Assembly (NCBI GenBank): GCA_013397115.1 | Contig: VWZW01002564.1 | Location: forward strand, 125,183-189,182 | From: Edolisoma coerulescens | Taxonomy: Eukaryota; Chordata; Aves; Passeriformes; Campephagidae | DNA length: 64,000 nucleotides | Reading direction: 5' to 3' | Shown: positions 14,101 to 26,100 of the stretch, piece after piece | Layout: each line of letters begins with the position of its first letter | Position numbering within the stretch: the first letter of the stretch is position 1 | Notes under the pieces: model-generated | What the model saw: the letters and a program-made list of their open reading frames with translations, nothing else | What the model was told of the DNA's origin: nothing | Databases searched by the model: none | Translations under genes and position numbers: made by a program

Positions 14101-17100
14101 ACCTCTGGTTCACTAAGTTAGGGTGAATTTGGGAGTAACCACAGGATTTTACCCTTGGAGCTACCAGCTGATGTATAGGCAATGTCAGGGTGCTTGTTTC
14201 ACAGTTTTGCAATCCATGTAGGAAAGCAAAACAAGCTGTACAGCTTCCAAAAATTCAAGTCAGCAAGTTTAACACCAGAAGCTAACTATTTTGTCAACAG
14301 CACATGATGCAACGACTAAGAGATAAACCAACTGTGGGAAACAAAATTAATTCATGGTATAGAAAACAATTTTTTTTTCTCCAGCACATGAGAAAAATTG
14401 TGTGATACAATTTCATGGGGGGCAGCAAGAGCAGGATGCACATGCTTTTCACTCACCTCAACCACCTGTTTGGACAGAAGAGGAGCACTTAATAAAAAAC
14501 ATTATCAAGAGGACTGATATGATTGAGAGCTCCTGAGAACAGATGGGACCAATCTCCTGCTACTCTGCAGAAATATGAAATTATTAGTCCCTATTTAGCA
14601 TTGGGACCTGGGACCCCTGTTTCATACAGACACAAAAGATGGTTCCAAACACCAGGTAGGGGGAGTGGGCTGAACCAGAAAGGTTCTCTGTAGCTGATGT
14701 GGCTAAATGCAGATTCTGCAGGATGGAGCCACTTACACCACAGCTTTGGAGTGGAACTGACAGCTCCTATTTACTGTAAGCCATGAGTGGGTTCTTCAGA
14801 CACTTAAAGGAACAAGCCAAGATACATATATATATATTTTAAAAGCTGAAGCCTGTGCTATTTTTTTCTAATAACAAAGCTCTGCCTCTCTGCCTGTTGC
14901 CTGACAAACATGCCCACCTACACAGCCAAGTGCTTTGTTAGAGAGACAAAGGGTTCTGTGAACTTGAATTAGGCAGCAGCTCTCCTCAAACCCCACTGGA
15001 GGAGGAGGCTGTTTTGATTTAAACCAAGTTTTAGTCACAGCTGGAAAGAGACAGGAAAATGCATGTTCTTTCCAAGTTCTTTCTTTTCCATGTGTGGGTA
15101 AGTTAAAAAATCAGCAAAATGAATATAAGACCCACAGCAGTACCTTGGTCAAGGACAAGGCTATGAAATCAGTTAAGGAAGAACTACAAGAACATTGTGA
15201 TAAACAGATGTTCACTTGATACTCTCTGAACTTAAGTCAGTGTTTATATGACACTGTTATCAGCCCGCCAACACCTTAAAATTAACTTTTGATGTCATCT
15301 GTGAGAAGAGGTGACCCTATAAAAAATTAATGTACTGGTGCATTGAGGTAGAGTTGAGCAATCCATGTTCTGGACTTTAAACAAGCTTCTGCTGTCAAGA
15401 GGATCAGATGGGGTGAAAGCTCTGAAGCAGAAAAATATTTATATAGCACTATGGAATCAGAGAATTACTCCCATTCTAGTGGGAAAATGAACTGAGGATC
15501 TGCAAGCCATCAGCTGAAACCAATGCTACACTCCTCAAAACACTCCTACATTCCCCAAACAGACACATATTCATCATCTGCCAAGCAAAATAAGCCCACA
15601 TTTTTGTGCTCACATGACCCACCATTACTGATGATTCCATCCTCGTTGTGCTTCAAGCTGTGTTTCAAGCTCCAGTGCATTCACACTGGTTATCAATGGT
15701 AAAAATGAAATAGAACAATAGAAAAAAAAAAAAGAAAAAAGCATTTTTATCCCCATCTGATCCTTGGCTGCAGACACTGGGCTTGTTACAAGCTGCAAAG
15801 TGCTGACTCAAGAGACTGTGTCCTTAAATTCAGACCACAAATGTCACTCTGGGTTGTGGAAATCAATCTGGGACATACCTGGATGCACGGCATGACTAAA
15901 CACTGTCACCAGACGTCACCTCTGGCATTTCTAGCACTAAGATGCCAGCAGAACACAAGTCTCCTTTTCCCTGCAGAACACCTGTGAGAGGGAGCAGTAT
16001 CCAGGATTTCACAGCTTCAAGGAACAGGCCACCTGGTGGCTTCCAACACCACCACATGTGGCAGCGGATGGAAGAACTGCAAAGCACTGCAGGAATAAGG
16101 TTATTATTTAATTGCTGTGTTCTATTTATAAACCTGCAGTTTGTGGGCTCTCCCTTTCTGTCTTTGCTTACTCACACTGAGGTAAAGAAGCTAAATGGAG
16201 TCTCCTCAAATTTCTCCTGAGGCTATATCAGCATGAAGAGTATCCTATGGAAGGGATTTTATTAGGAGACAAGGCAAGTATTACTGAACTACATTCAAAA
16301 ATATTCTAAGAAAGGTTTTCTTAGTTCCTACCTGCAGCAACAAGTTTTTTGACATTTGTTAGTTTATCCAATGCTACATTCAAGGTTCACTATATAGTTT
16401 AATACTATTTTTTGATAAACTTGTTTGTCATCAGTGGAATTAGGGTTCAGTAGCAGATCAAGCACTGCTAATTTACACACAAGCCCTCTTACTAATGCTA
16501 AGCCAGTCTAAGCAACAAGTAGCATTTTTAACATTAATCACAGAATCCCCCTACTTGTCCTTAGGGATCCTATAAATCTAGCAGGCAAATTATTTTAGAA
16601 TAAACCCATTACTCCCTCTAAAACAAATGCTCAAATCCTGCAGTACCCAGAATATCAGTGGATACCACTTAGATGGGTTTGTCACTTAATTTTGTGCCTC
16701 CTGTTTTTCAGTTGTCAAAAACCCCAATAATAGCTTCCTCAGAGATTTCAAACACGAACATCAAGCTGAAATGATGTAGAGACCTTGTGAATGTGTGTGA
16801 GAGGTGTCTGGCTCAGGTGTGCTTTCAAGAAGACTTTCAAGTTCAGGAGCAGGTTAAATTGTCCATATGGATATTACCCTGAATTCCTGCTAACAGGAAT
16901 TCTAGGCCAACCCAAGATTTCCAGTATCTAAACTGGAAAGCTGTGATGAAAGTGGCTCCCCAGCTGTGGGGAGGTCAAGCACAACACACTTCCACTACCA
17001 AAACCACAACATAAAGGAGGGAAGGCAGAAGTTTTCAATTCAATTTCTGCCTGGATATGGATTCTACAATGGCTTTGCCTCAAGAGCCATGCATGGCTTC

Positions 17101-20100
17101 CCAGTCACCTGACAACTGAGAGCCAGCTGTGGTCTGCAGGGAAAGAGTTTTTAGAGAGTCACATGAAAAATCACACACAGCAGGATGGGTGGTGAGCTGA
17201 ACTCAAATAACCCAGCAGATGAGTAGGAGGTTTAATTCCATGCACACAGCAGGGACAAGGACAGTGCTATTTCACTGCTAATTGGTCTTATGCCACATTA
17301 AATGACAGGAAAAAAACAAAAGCAGAGATCAAGCACTACCAGAATGACTGCTCACATCAGGTGAGCATCTCAAATCACAGCAGCACCTCAAACTTGTGTG
17401 TGTGAGACTACTGATGTACAGGCTGGAAGCTCAGGAGAGCTCCTGGGGTGTTCAGTTTTCATGTAAGACTTGCACGTTTTAATTTTGGACACTATCCAGC
17501 TGCAAAAGAACCTAAAATAACAAGCCCAGCATTTTGACTCCACAGGGCAGTACTGCAGGTCACTGGTTAAAAATACTACAAAGCTTCTTTTTGCTCAGAA
17601 AAACTGCAACTTTAACACTTGAAATTCTGAGCATTTTAAAAAATGGGTGAATGTTTAGATCTTCCCAGTGTCACAGGATGTTTTCTGCCTAAGAGACTAC
17701 AACACCTGTGCTTTTGGACAAAAAATTTCAAGTGAAGGCTTGTCCACTGTGCAGAACTTAAAATTTGTGAAGAATTAGAAGCAGCTTCTTTTGGTCACTG
17801 CTTGGCACATTTTAGAAATTCACACAGAACACAGGAATAGATTTCAGGGACTGTCTTCCTTTCCCAAAATCCCAGACTATTGTAACAGTTTTTAGGTCTC
17901 ACATAAATTCTAAACCCACTGACAGGAGGGAAGCACTTCTACCAAAATGCAACCAACACGTTTGGCAGTGCCAAGGATCAGGAGCACAGCAAAAGCACTG
18001 GCACACATGGACATACCTGGTCTGGTTTGGTTGCCTCAGGCCCACAGATGGTACTTAGCTGACAGCAGTGCACTTCTTCTCCACTTTTATACTCCCAAAG
18101 TCTCAGAGTGGAGTCCTGGACAGATGGAAGTGGACACAAGTCTATTACTACCAGCACTCAGGCAAAGAGAGGCCACTCCTGGCCTGCAGCTAAACCCTGT
18201 TTCCCTGAAGAGCTCCCCACAGAAGCTGCTAAACAGTCACTTAGTTAAGACCTTAAATTGCAGATAAAGCATTTTAATTAACATAATTTCCCCCTGCATT
18301 CTAAATTATTCAATCATGCTAATTTTAATTCTCCTTTTGAAGTGGAAATTGGGTAGCGGGAGGAGGGCATTTCAAGCCTGTGTCCAATAGCACAGTCATG
18401 CATGTGCTCAGCATTTTAATGGCAATTCTTTCAGGCTGCCCTTCTCTGCCCCCTGCTCTTGTTATCACCCAAATTCTCATTTAGCAACCTCCTGAAGAGA
18501 GGCTAAACACCTCTCTGCAAAAACAAAGCCATCCAAGAGCATTTGCTAAAGAGAAATACAGCCATGTGCAGCACTAGCACTAGAGCTGCTTCAGTAATTA
18601 GAGGGACAAGAGCCTTAGGGAAGCAAGAGCAGCAGCTGAAACCAAATGCCAGGAGTTACTGTGATCTTCACATCTTCACAGGAAACATTATTTGTTTCCT
18701 GTGCAGTTCTGGTAGTCTGGGGAACAAAGAATATTGTTTCCCTCCTTTCAGGCCAGCTCCATCTCTGTACAGGTGTGGCACGGCAGCAGGATGCCATCAG
18801 TTCAGGAAAAGGGCTGGGGAGGGAAGGGAGGGAATACTCATTTTTTCAGTTCTCATCCAAGCAGACAATGTCTGTACTCCAAAGCAAGAGTTAATGATAA
18901 TTTCACCATTCCCAAAGATGGCTTTTACTATAAGCACAGTAAAAGGTTCTAATGTGATCCAGCAATAGAATGGCTGAATACTGAAAAGAAAGCAGAGAGA
19001 AAGAGGGAAGGAGGAGGAGGAGGGAGGCCACCCTTTAAACCATGAGAGATTATCCCATGTATCCCAAGGAAATTGGCCAAAATATTAGTATAAATAATAA
19101 TAAAAAACACCAAACATACAAAAAACAACCCTTTTAAAAAGAAATTACATTACATACCCCAGAAGCTGACAACAGCAGGTCAGGACAGTTGGGTATTACA
19201 AGTATTTTGCTTACAAACCTAAAGGAAAAGCAGTCAAAAGTTGAATTCTCTTGCTTGACACCCTTAAATACACACAGTAAGAGAAAACAGCAATTTTAAA
19301 AAGAACCTTATAATAAACAAACAGATTTTCTACATCAAGATAATTAGGAGGAAGAAAAACATGTCACCAGTACTTAGTAAATATGCACTACACAAACTAC
19401 TGACTTTCTACTTAATAAAGAACTACATTTCCCCATTTGCACTCAGGGAATTCTACTGACTTCCTCCCAGCTGACAATATTGTCATTTAGATCAGAAAAT
19501 GCCAGTGGAGACAGATTTACTGAGGTAGCACGTTCCCCTTCTTCAGTTCATGATGCACATTAAAAACAGGAATCAAAAATCCTTTAAAACACAACAGTGA
19601 TGGCTCAGCCTCCAGAGAGCCACATCTCTCCAGCCACAGCTGGAGATCATTTAAATCAATCTTTACAGAATTTTAATGTGGCAGTTTACCAGAGCCTACA
19701 TTCAGCCAGAAGTTCTGTTTTCCATAAGTTGGTGATACTGCTTTGTCTTTGGTGAGTAATGAGGACTTGAACTTCTGGGGATCATTATTATCTCAGAGCT
19801 CACCAACCTAAAACACAGTGACCTGAGCAGAACATGACCTGAATGGGACAGTCTTGCCTTTGAAAACAGGCATAACTTTAAAGCCATAGAGTGAAAAAAT
19901 AAAAGGAAGAGATTTGGTCACTGTAATACAAACTTCCAGGACAAAGTAGGCACAATAGATCCAGCAAGAATCACCATGAGCCCCACTGAGAGAAGAAAAT
20001 CCAGGACCGTGAAATGAGACAATTATTGCTTTATGTAACCCTTTTTATTTTTTTCTAATTTAAATATTGAATATTTGAATATAGTTCAATTAATTTACAC

Positions 20101-23100
20101 TGCTTTTCACTCTGCAACCACTAATGAGCACCTTGGACACTTCCAGGGATGGGGCATCCACATCCAACCTGTGCCAGGGCCTCACCACCCTCACAGTTAA
20201 GAATTTTTTCCAAATATCTAATCTAAAGCCACTCTCTGTCAGTTCGAAGCCATTCCCCCTTGTCCTGTCACTCCATGCTCTTGTAAACAGTCTCTCTCCA
20301 TCCTTCTTGGAGGTTCCCTTCCTTGAATATATCTCATATTGCAGTCTCCAGCACACTGCAGTCTGGTGTCCAGGCAGGAATGCTCTATCCATCCTGGTGA
20401 CACAGCCAGGTTTTTTCACATGACCACAGAACCTCCCAAGTCTGAGTTCTGCATTGAGATGACATTAATTTAATTAAATGCTCAAACCTCAAAAGACAGT
20501 TCCTTAGACTTCCCTTCCTAAGACCAAGGCAGGCTCCATCCTGAGCTAACAAATTCTGGAGCCTCTTGTGACCAGCATGTGGAGGGAGATGATTCTGCTC
20601 CTCTACTCTGCTCTGGTGAGGCCACAGAGGAGGCTGTGTCCAGCTCTGGAGTCCTGGGTACAAGAAGGACATGGGCCTGTTGGAGCAGGTCCAGAGGAGG
20701 CCACAAAAACAAGCAGAGGGCAGGAGCACCTCTGCTGAAAGGAAAGGCTGAGAGAATTGGGGGTTGTTCAGCCTGGAGAAGAGAAGGCTCTGGGGAGACC
20801 TTACTGCAGCCTTGTAGTTCCTAAAGGGGTCTTCTAAAAGAGATGGGGACAGACTTTTTTAGAAGGACCTGTTGCAACAGGACAAGGGATAATGGCTTTA
20901 AACTAAGCGTAGACTCAGACTAGATAAAAGGAAGAAATTTTTTTACAATGAGGTTGGTGAAAAACAGGCTCACCAGGTTTCCATCCCTGGAAACATTCAA
21001 GGCCAGCTGGGACAGGGCTCTGAGCAACCTGCCCTTATTGAGAACATCCCTGCTCATGGCAGGAGGGTTGGACTGGGTGACACTTAAAGGTCTCTTTCCA
21101 CCCAGACCATCATTCCATGATTCTATCACAGACCAAGGTGCTGTTTAATGGGATTTGAGGAGATGATTTCACGCACTCAGAGCGGATGGAGGTGGCTGGG
21201 CAGGGAATGGCTGCACACAATGGCTCTGGCACACAAGGCACTCACTCTCTGTGTCCCATGCAGTAGGATACAATACTATAGGGAGCCTTTGTCAAGCTGA
21301 CTCTGATCTTCTCATCTCTGTCTGCAGTTAGGATATACCGGTCATCGGGACTCAGGGCCTGTGGGGAAAGGGAGAGCTTTAGTGCTCAGTAGTTCAAGGC
21401 TCGAAATTCTTCTTAACTAAGAAAAAAAATCAGCAGTATCTCCTCACCCAAAAGGCAGGTACAGACAGTAAGCCACTCTTTTCCAATAACAATGGAGGCA
21501 TAAATCTTTGTGACAGTAACTATCTCGCTAAGACAAGCAACACTGACTTCCAGGTCCAGTGAAAGCCAGTGACCCTAAACAGAACAGCTGGATGACACCC
21601 TGCATCTCAAAAAGAATCTTATCACATTGAAGAGCTCAGCTGAGATGGCAGGCCCACTCTGTCACCATGACTTCTGTGACTGTAACATGAAGACTTTCTC
21701 AACCCTCATAAACTTGTTTCCTTACCAAACCCTGCCAACACAAACTCAGTAAGAACAAATCTAGAGCACATTTCACTTATATAATAAAAAAACCCTAACA
21801 AACCACAAATCTGGGACAAGAGCAACAATGAAAGACCCAAGCACAAGCAGGAAGGCAGGTTTGTAAATACACAGAGGCAGACACTTACCACATCCAACAG
21901 CAGAGAGACATGACCCAGCTCAAGTTTTCCATCTGCTTGAGGTTCTGTTATTGAGTAAGAATAGACATCACCAGACTTGTCTGCAACAAAAATCTTATCC
22001 TCTGCAGCTGTGATAACCAGGGATGTGCATCTCCTGCTCACGAACCTGAAAGACAAAGGGCACAGCTTGAACAGCTCTGGATGGCAGCTTCAGCAAGTCT
22101 GTAAGTTAAACAGACCAAGAGGCTGGACAAAAAGTTCTCAGACACAACATCACTGAAATGGCAGCGATGAGAGTAACATTATGGGGCTGAAATAGCACTT
22201 TTGAGTCCAGCAAATGAGTGAATTACATAATAGCAAACACCTGGGGTGGGGAGAGGAACAGGAGACCATTAAAAGCTGCATGACTGCATTTTGCTTGGTA
22301 CTTTCTCAAGTGAGCACCTCACCCAGGCAGCATGCCAGGACTCTAATGAGGGCTGGTGGACTTCCTTGCACTCTACATAATAAAAATATCAGTTAAACAC
22401 ATAGAAAAGACAAGGTAGGATTTGTCCTATTAGGAGTCCTTTGCAGCAACACTTTTAAACACTGTGTAGGAACTAGTCCTCCAGTTGTCACTCTTATAAA
22501 GGGAAGCCCTTCCTGGTGAGCTTTGGAACTCTCTTCTCCTCATATCCCAAGTCACAGAGCCACAGGCTCCGGGTTCCTTGTCCAGACAAAGCTCTGAAAT
22601 TGAGCTCTGAGTTTCCCTCATCATCTGCCAGTATCTCATAGTTCCAGTTGCCAGTGCAGGAGGTACCAGCTTTCTTACAACTACCCAGATAAACATAAGG
22701 ACCACATATGCCAGAAAACATGTCCTGTGTGTTAGCATAGGATTGTGGGCACCAAGGATCCTAGGGAATGGATATTTATATTCACCTACTCTGAAATTCA
22801 GTGGCCATCTGGAGGCAAGAGGACAATACACTGTGCTTCAGGTAGGAAGACAAAAATTCTCACACTTCTCAGTGGCTGTTCAAAGGAACACCACAACAAC
22901 AGGATCACGGGCAACACAGTTCCAAAAAAGGTTACTTTGCCAACCAGGAAGTCTTGCTCCAAGTTCACTGTACCACCTGTGATCTTGAGCACAAAGATTC
23001 AAAAGTTCCCCTTTGTCTGACGTGAGCTGACTACAAAGGCCAGCACTGTTTGAGACCTTTATACAGCTTGCCACAAAACACCAACACAAGCCACACAGCT

Positions 23101-26100
23101 AAACTTTGGCATTGTTATCCATGTAAAGAGCCTTTTACCTGTATTCCCAGCTTCCCAATATGAGGTAATGACATTTCCAAAAAATCCAGCTGTGGTCCTA
23201 GTTAAAACTCTCAGCAGAAACTAAAACACCAATTATCCAGTGGCATGTTACAGGCAAGACACACAAGGCAGGGCAGCAGGGAAGGCAGAATGAACAGAAT
23301 TTGGCATTTCTGGTTTTGTCACAGAATATCCTGAGTTGGAAGGGACCCACAAGGATCACTGAGTCCAACTCCTGGCCCTGCACAGGACACCCCAACAATC
23401 CCACCCTGCGCCTGAGAGCACTGTCCAAACAATTCTTGAGCTCTGGCAGCCTTGGGGCTGTGCCCATTCCCTGGGGAGCCTGGGCAGTGCCTGACCCCTC
23501 TCTGGGGGAAGAACCTTTCCCTGATATCCAACCTAAACCTCCCCTGGCACAGCTTCATGCCATGACCACTTCCTCACTACAACACTGTTTAACCCCAAAG
23601 GTCCATCCTGTACCCTACACACAGAGCCAAGTACAGAGACATGATTTTGTTTTGCAGCCAGGGTCTCACATTTGTCAGAGACCACCAGAAGCAGAGATGT
23701 CACATGCTGAGGTACTTTCTCAAGAAGCCCTTCATGGTCCTGGTTTTTCTACAGAGAATTGTCACGAGCAGCAGCAGAAAACTTGGAACTGGAGGACCTC
23801 TGGTGGACAGCTCCAGGCTGTTTCCTCAAGAGGAATGTACTGAAGAAAAGCAGCTGCAGCATCTCTAAAGACGCGCTTTTGTAAAAGTTCACAAACTCCC
23901 CAAAACATCTTCTCCTCCAAACCAGAGGGAACACAGAATGCACTCACTGAGCTGCTCAGCATCACTCTTACAGGCCCAACCCCAGTGTTCACCAGGAGTG
24001 CGTAAAGTTTTAGTTCTTAAAGATAAAAACCCTGGGTTTGGAACAAGAAAAGAGATTATCCTTCCTTGGCCAATGATAAAAATATCTGCACTCCCATTCT
24101 TGGTGTGGGGAAGATCACACATCAATTCCTGACAAATACTCTCAGTTCCCAAAAACATTAAATTTGTTTGAGTGAGGAAATTAGAAAAAAAAAAAAAGGA
24201 AGCTAAGCAATAACAAATATCAACATCCCAAATACTCCTCATTTTAGAACTCTAAATCCATCAGCCATAACTCCATAACAACATGCACCATCCTGCTTCC
24301 TTACCTGACACTAACACGTTCCCAGGAAGGCTTTGTGTGGAACAGAATCAGGCGTTTGCTGTCATCTGTCAAGGCAAAATAATCTCCTGATGGGGAGAAG
24401 GCAAAAGCCAGGATGTCATCACTTCCTTTATCTGTCCCTTTTCCATCCTGCCTAATAGAGAGAAGGGGAACAAAAGTTCACAGCCTGATAGCTACCAAAA
24501 TCCTTGAAGAGGTTGTTCCCAAACTACCAGGAGTACGAGGAACAAAATAAAACTTTAAACATTTTTATTTCTGCTTAAAATGTTGAGCTAAAATGGATAT
24601 TAATGCAAAAAAATAAGCCAAGACATAGGAAATTGATGTAAGGTTGAAGCCTGTATCAAAACCTGTTAAAAAAAAAGTTTGTGCTTGCACATCTTGATAT
24701 AAATTTAGGGGAAAACAGTAAAATGTTTCCTGTTTGGCTACAAGTAAAGCAATGTCAAGTTGTTAAATTTAAACTAAGAAAAATACTTTTTTGTGTCTGT
24801 GTGTGTTTTGAACTGTCATGACTTAGAGAACAGATCTGGAGAACTTATGCAACTGCTTTGTGGGTTTTTTTGGCCTTAGGTATCTAATAAAAAATGCAGA
24901 ACTTTTCCATAAATGTCTTGACTGACGAGAGAGAGAATTGTTGATTTTGCCACTCGTGTTCCTCTAAAAAAAAAGAAAAAGGTGCACAGTGGAATGAAAC
25001 TTTGGATGAAATAGAAACAAAGAAATTGATCCATATATATCCATCAGGGTTAGCAAAACCAACCCTTCACCTGCTCAAGGAGTTATCCTGTGGCTTTCTT
25101 TTACTGCCTTCACTGCCACAGAAGCTCAGGAGATGCACCCTCCAGGAAAAGAGCAGATTTTCTCACCCTTTCTCTCCTAAGGGCTGCTTCTCCGCGCTGC
25201 TGCAATTGTACACGAAGAGACTCTCACCACTGCAAGGAAAAAACAAGCCTGAAATTCCTGGGACTAGAACAACCAGGAGCCTCACAACGAGGAGTGGCAA
25301 CTGTTTTGTAAGATGCTCTTATTTCAAAGTTATTTGCACAACTGCCCACCATCTTGAGGAAACACCTCTGCCCAAGTGGGCTCCCCAAGTGCTACAGAGG
25401 CAGCAGAAATTCGTAATTTTGGACAGTGTGCACATGTCAAAAACGAAACCCTCCTCTGCTAGCGGAGTTATGCTGCACTTTGCATATATTTAACTTCTGT
25501 CAGACACCACATATCTGTTAGTAGCATTCACCCAGTCACAGAATCACAGGATGGGTCAGACTGAAAGGGCCCACAGTGGGTCATCTGCTCCCACCTCCCT
25601 GCTCCTGCAGGGCCATCCCAGAGCACACAGCACAGGATTGTGTCCAGACAGTTCTGGAGTACCTCCAGAGAGGGAGACTCCACACCCTCTCTGGGCCATC
25701 TGTTCCAGGGCTTGGTCACTGCTGAGGAAAGTTCTTCCTCGTGTTCAAGTGGAACTTCCTGAGCACCAGTTCCTGCCCCTTGCCTCCTGTCCCATTGCTG
25801 GGCATCACCAAGCAGAGCCTGGTCCATGCCCTGACAGTTCCCTTCAGATACTACACGGACTCTCAGACTCACTCGGGTTGGAAAGGACATCTGGAGATCA
25901 TCCAGTCCAACCCCCCGGCCAGGCAGGGTCACCTGGAGCAGGTGACACAGAGACATGTCCAGGTGTGTCTGGAATGTCTCCAGAGAGGGAGACTCCATGA
26001 GCTTCCTGGGCAGCTGTTCCAGTGCTCTGCCAGCCTACATGTAAAGTTCTTCCTGATGTTGAGGTGGAACTTCTTGTGTTTTATTTTANNNNNNNNNNNN

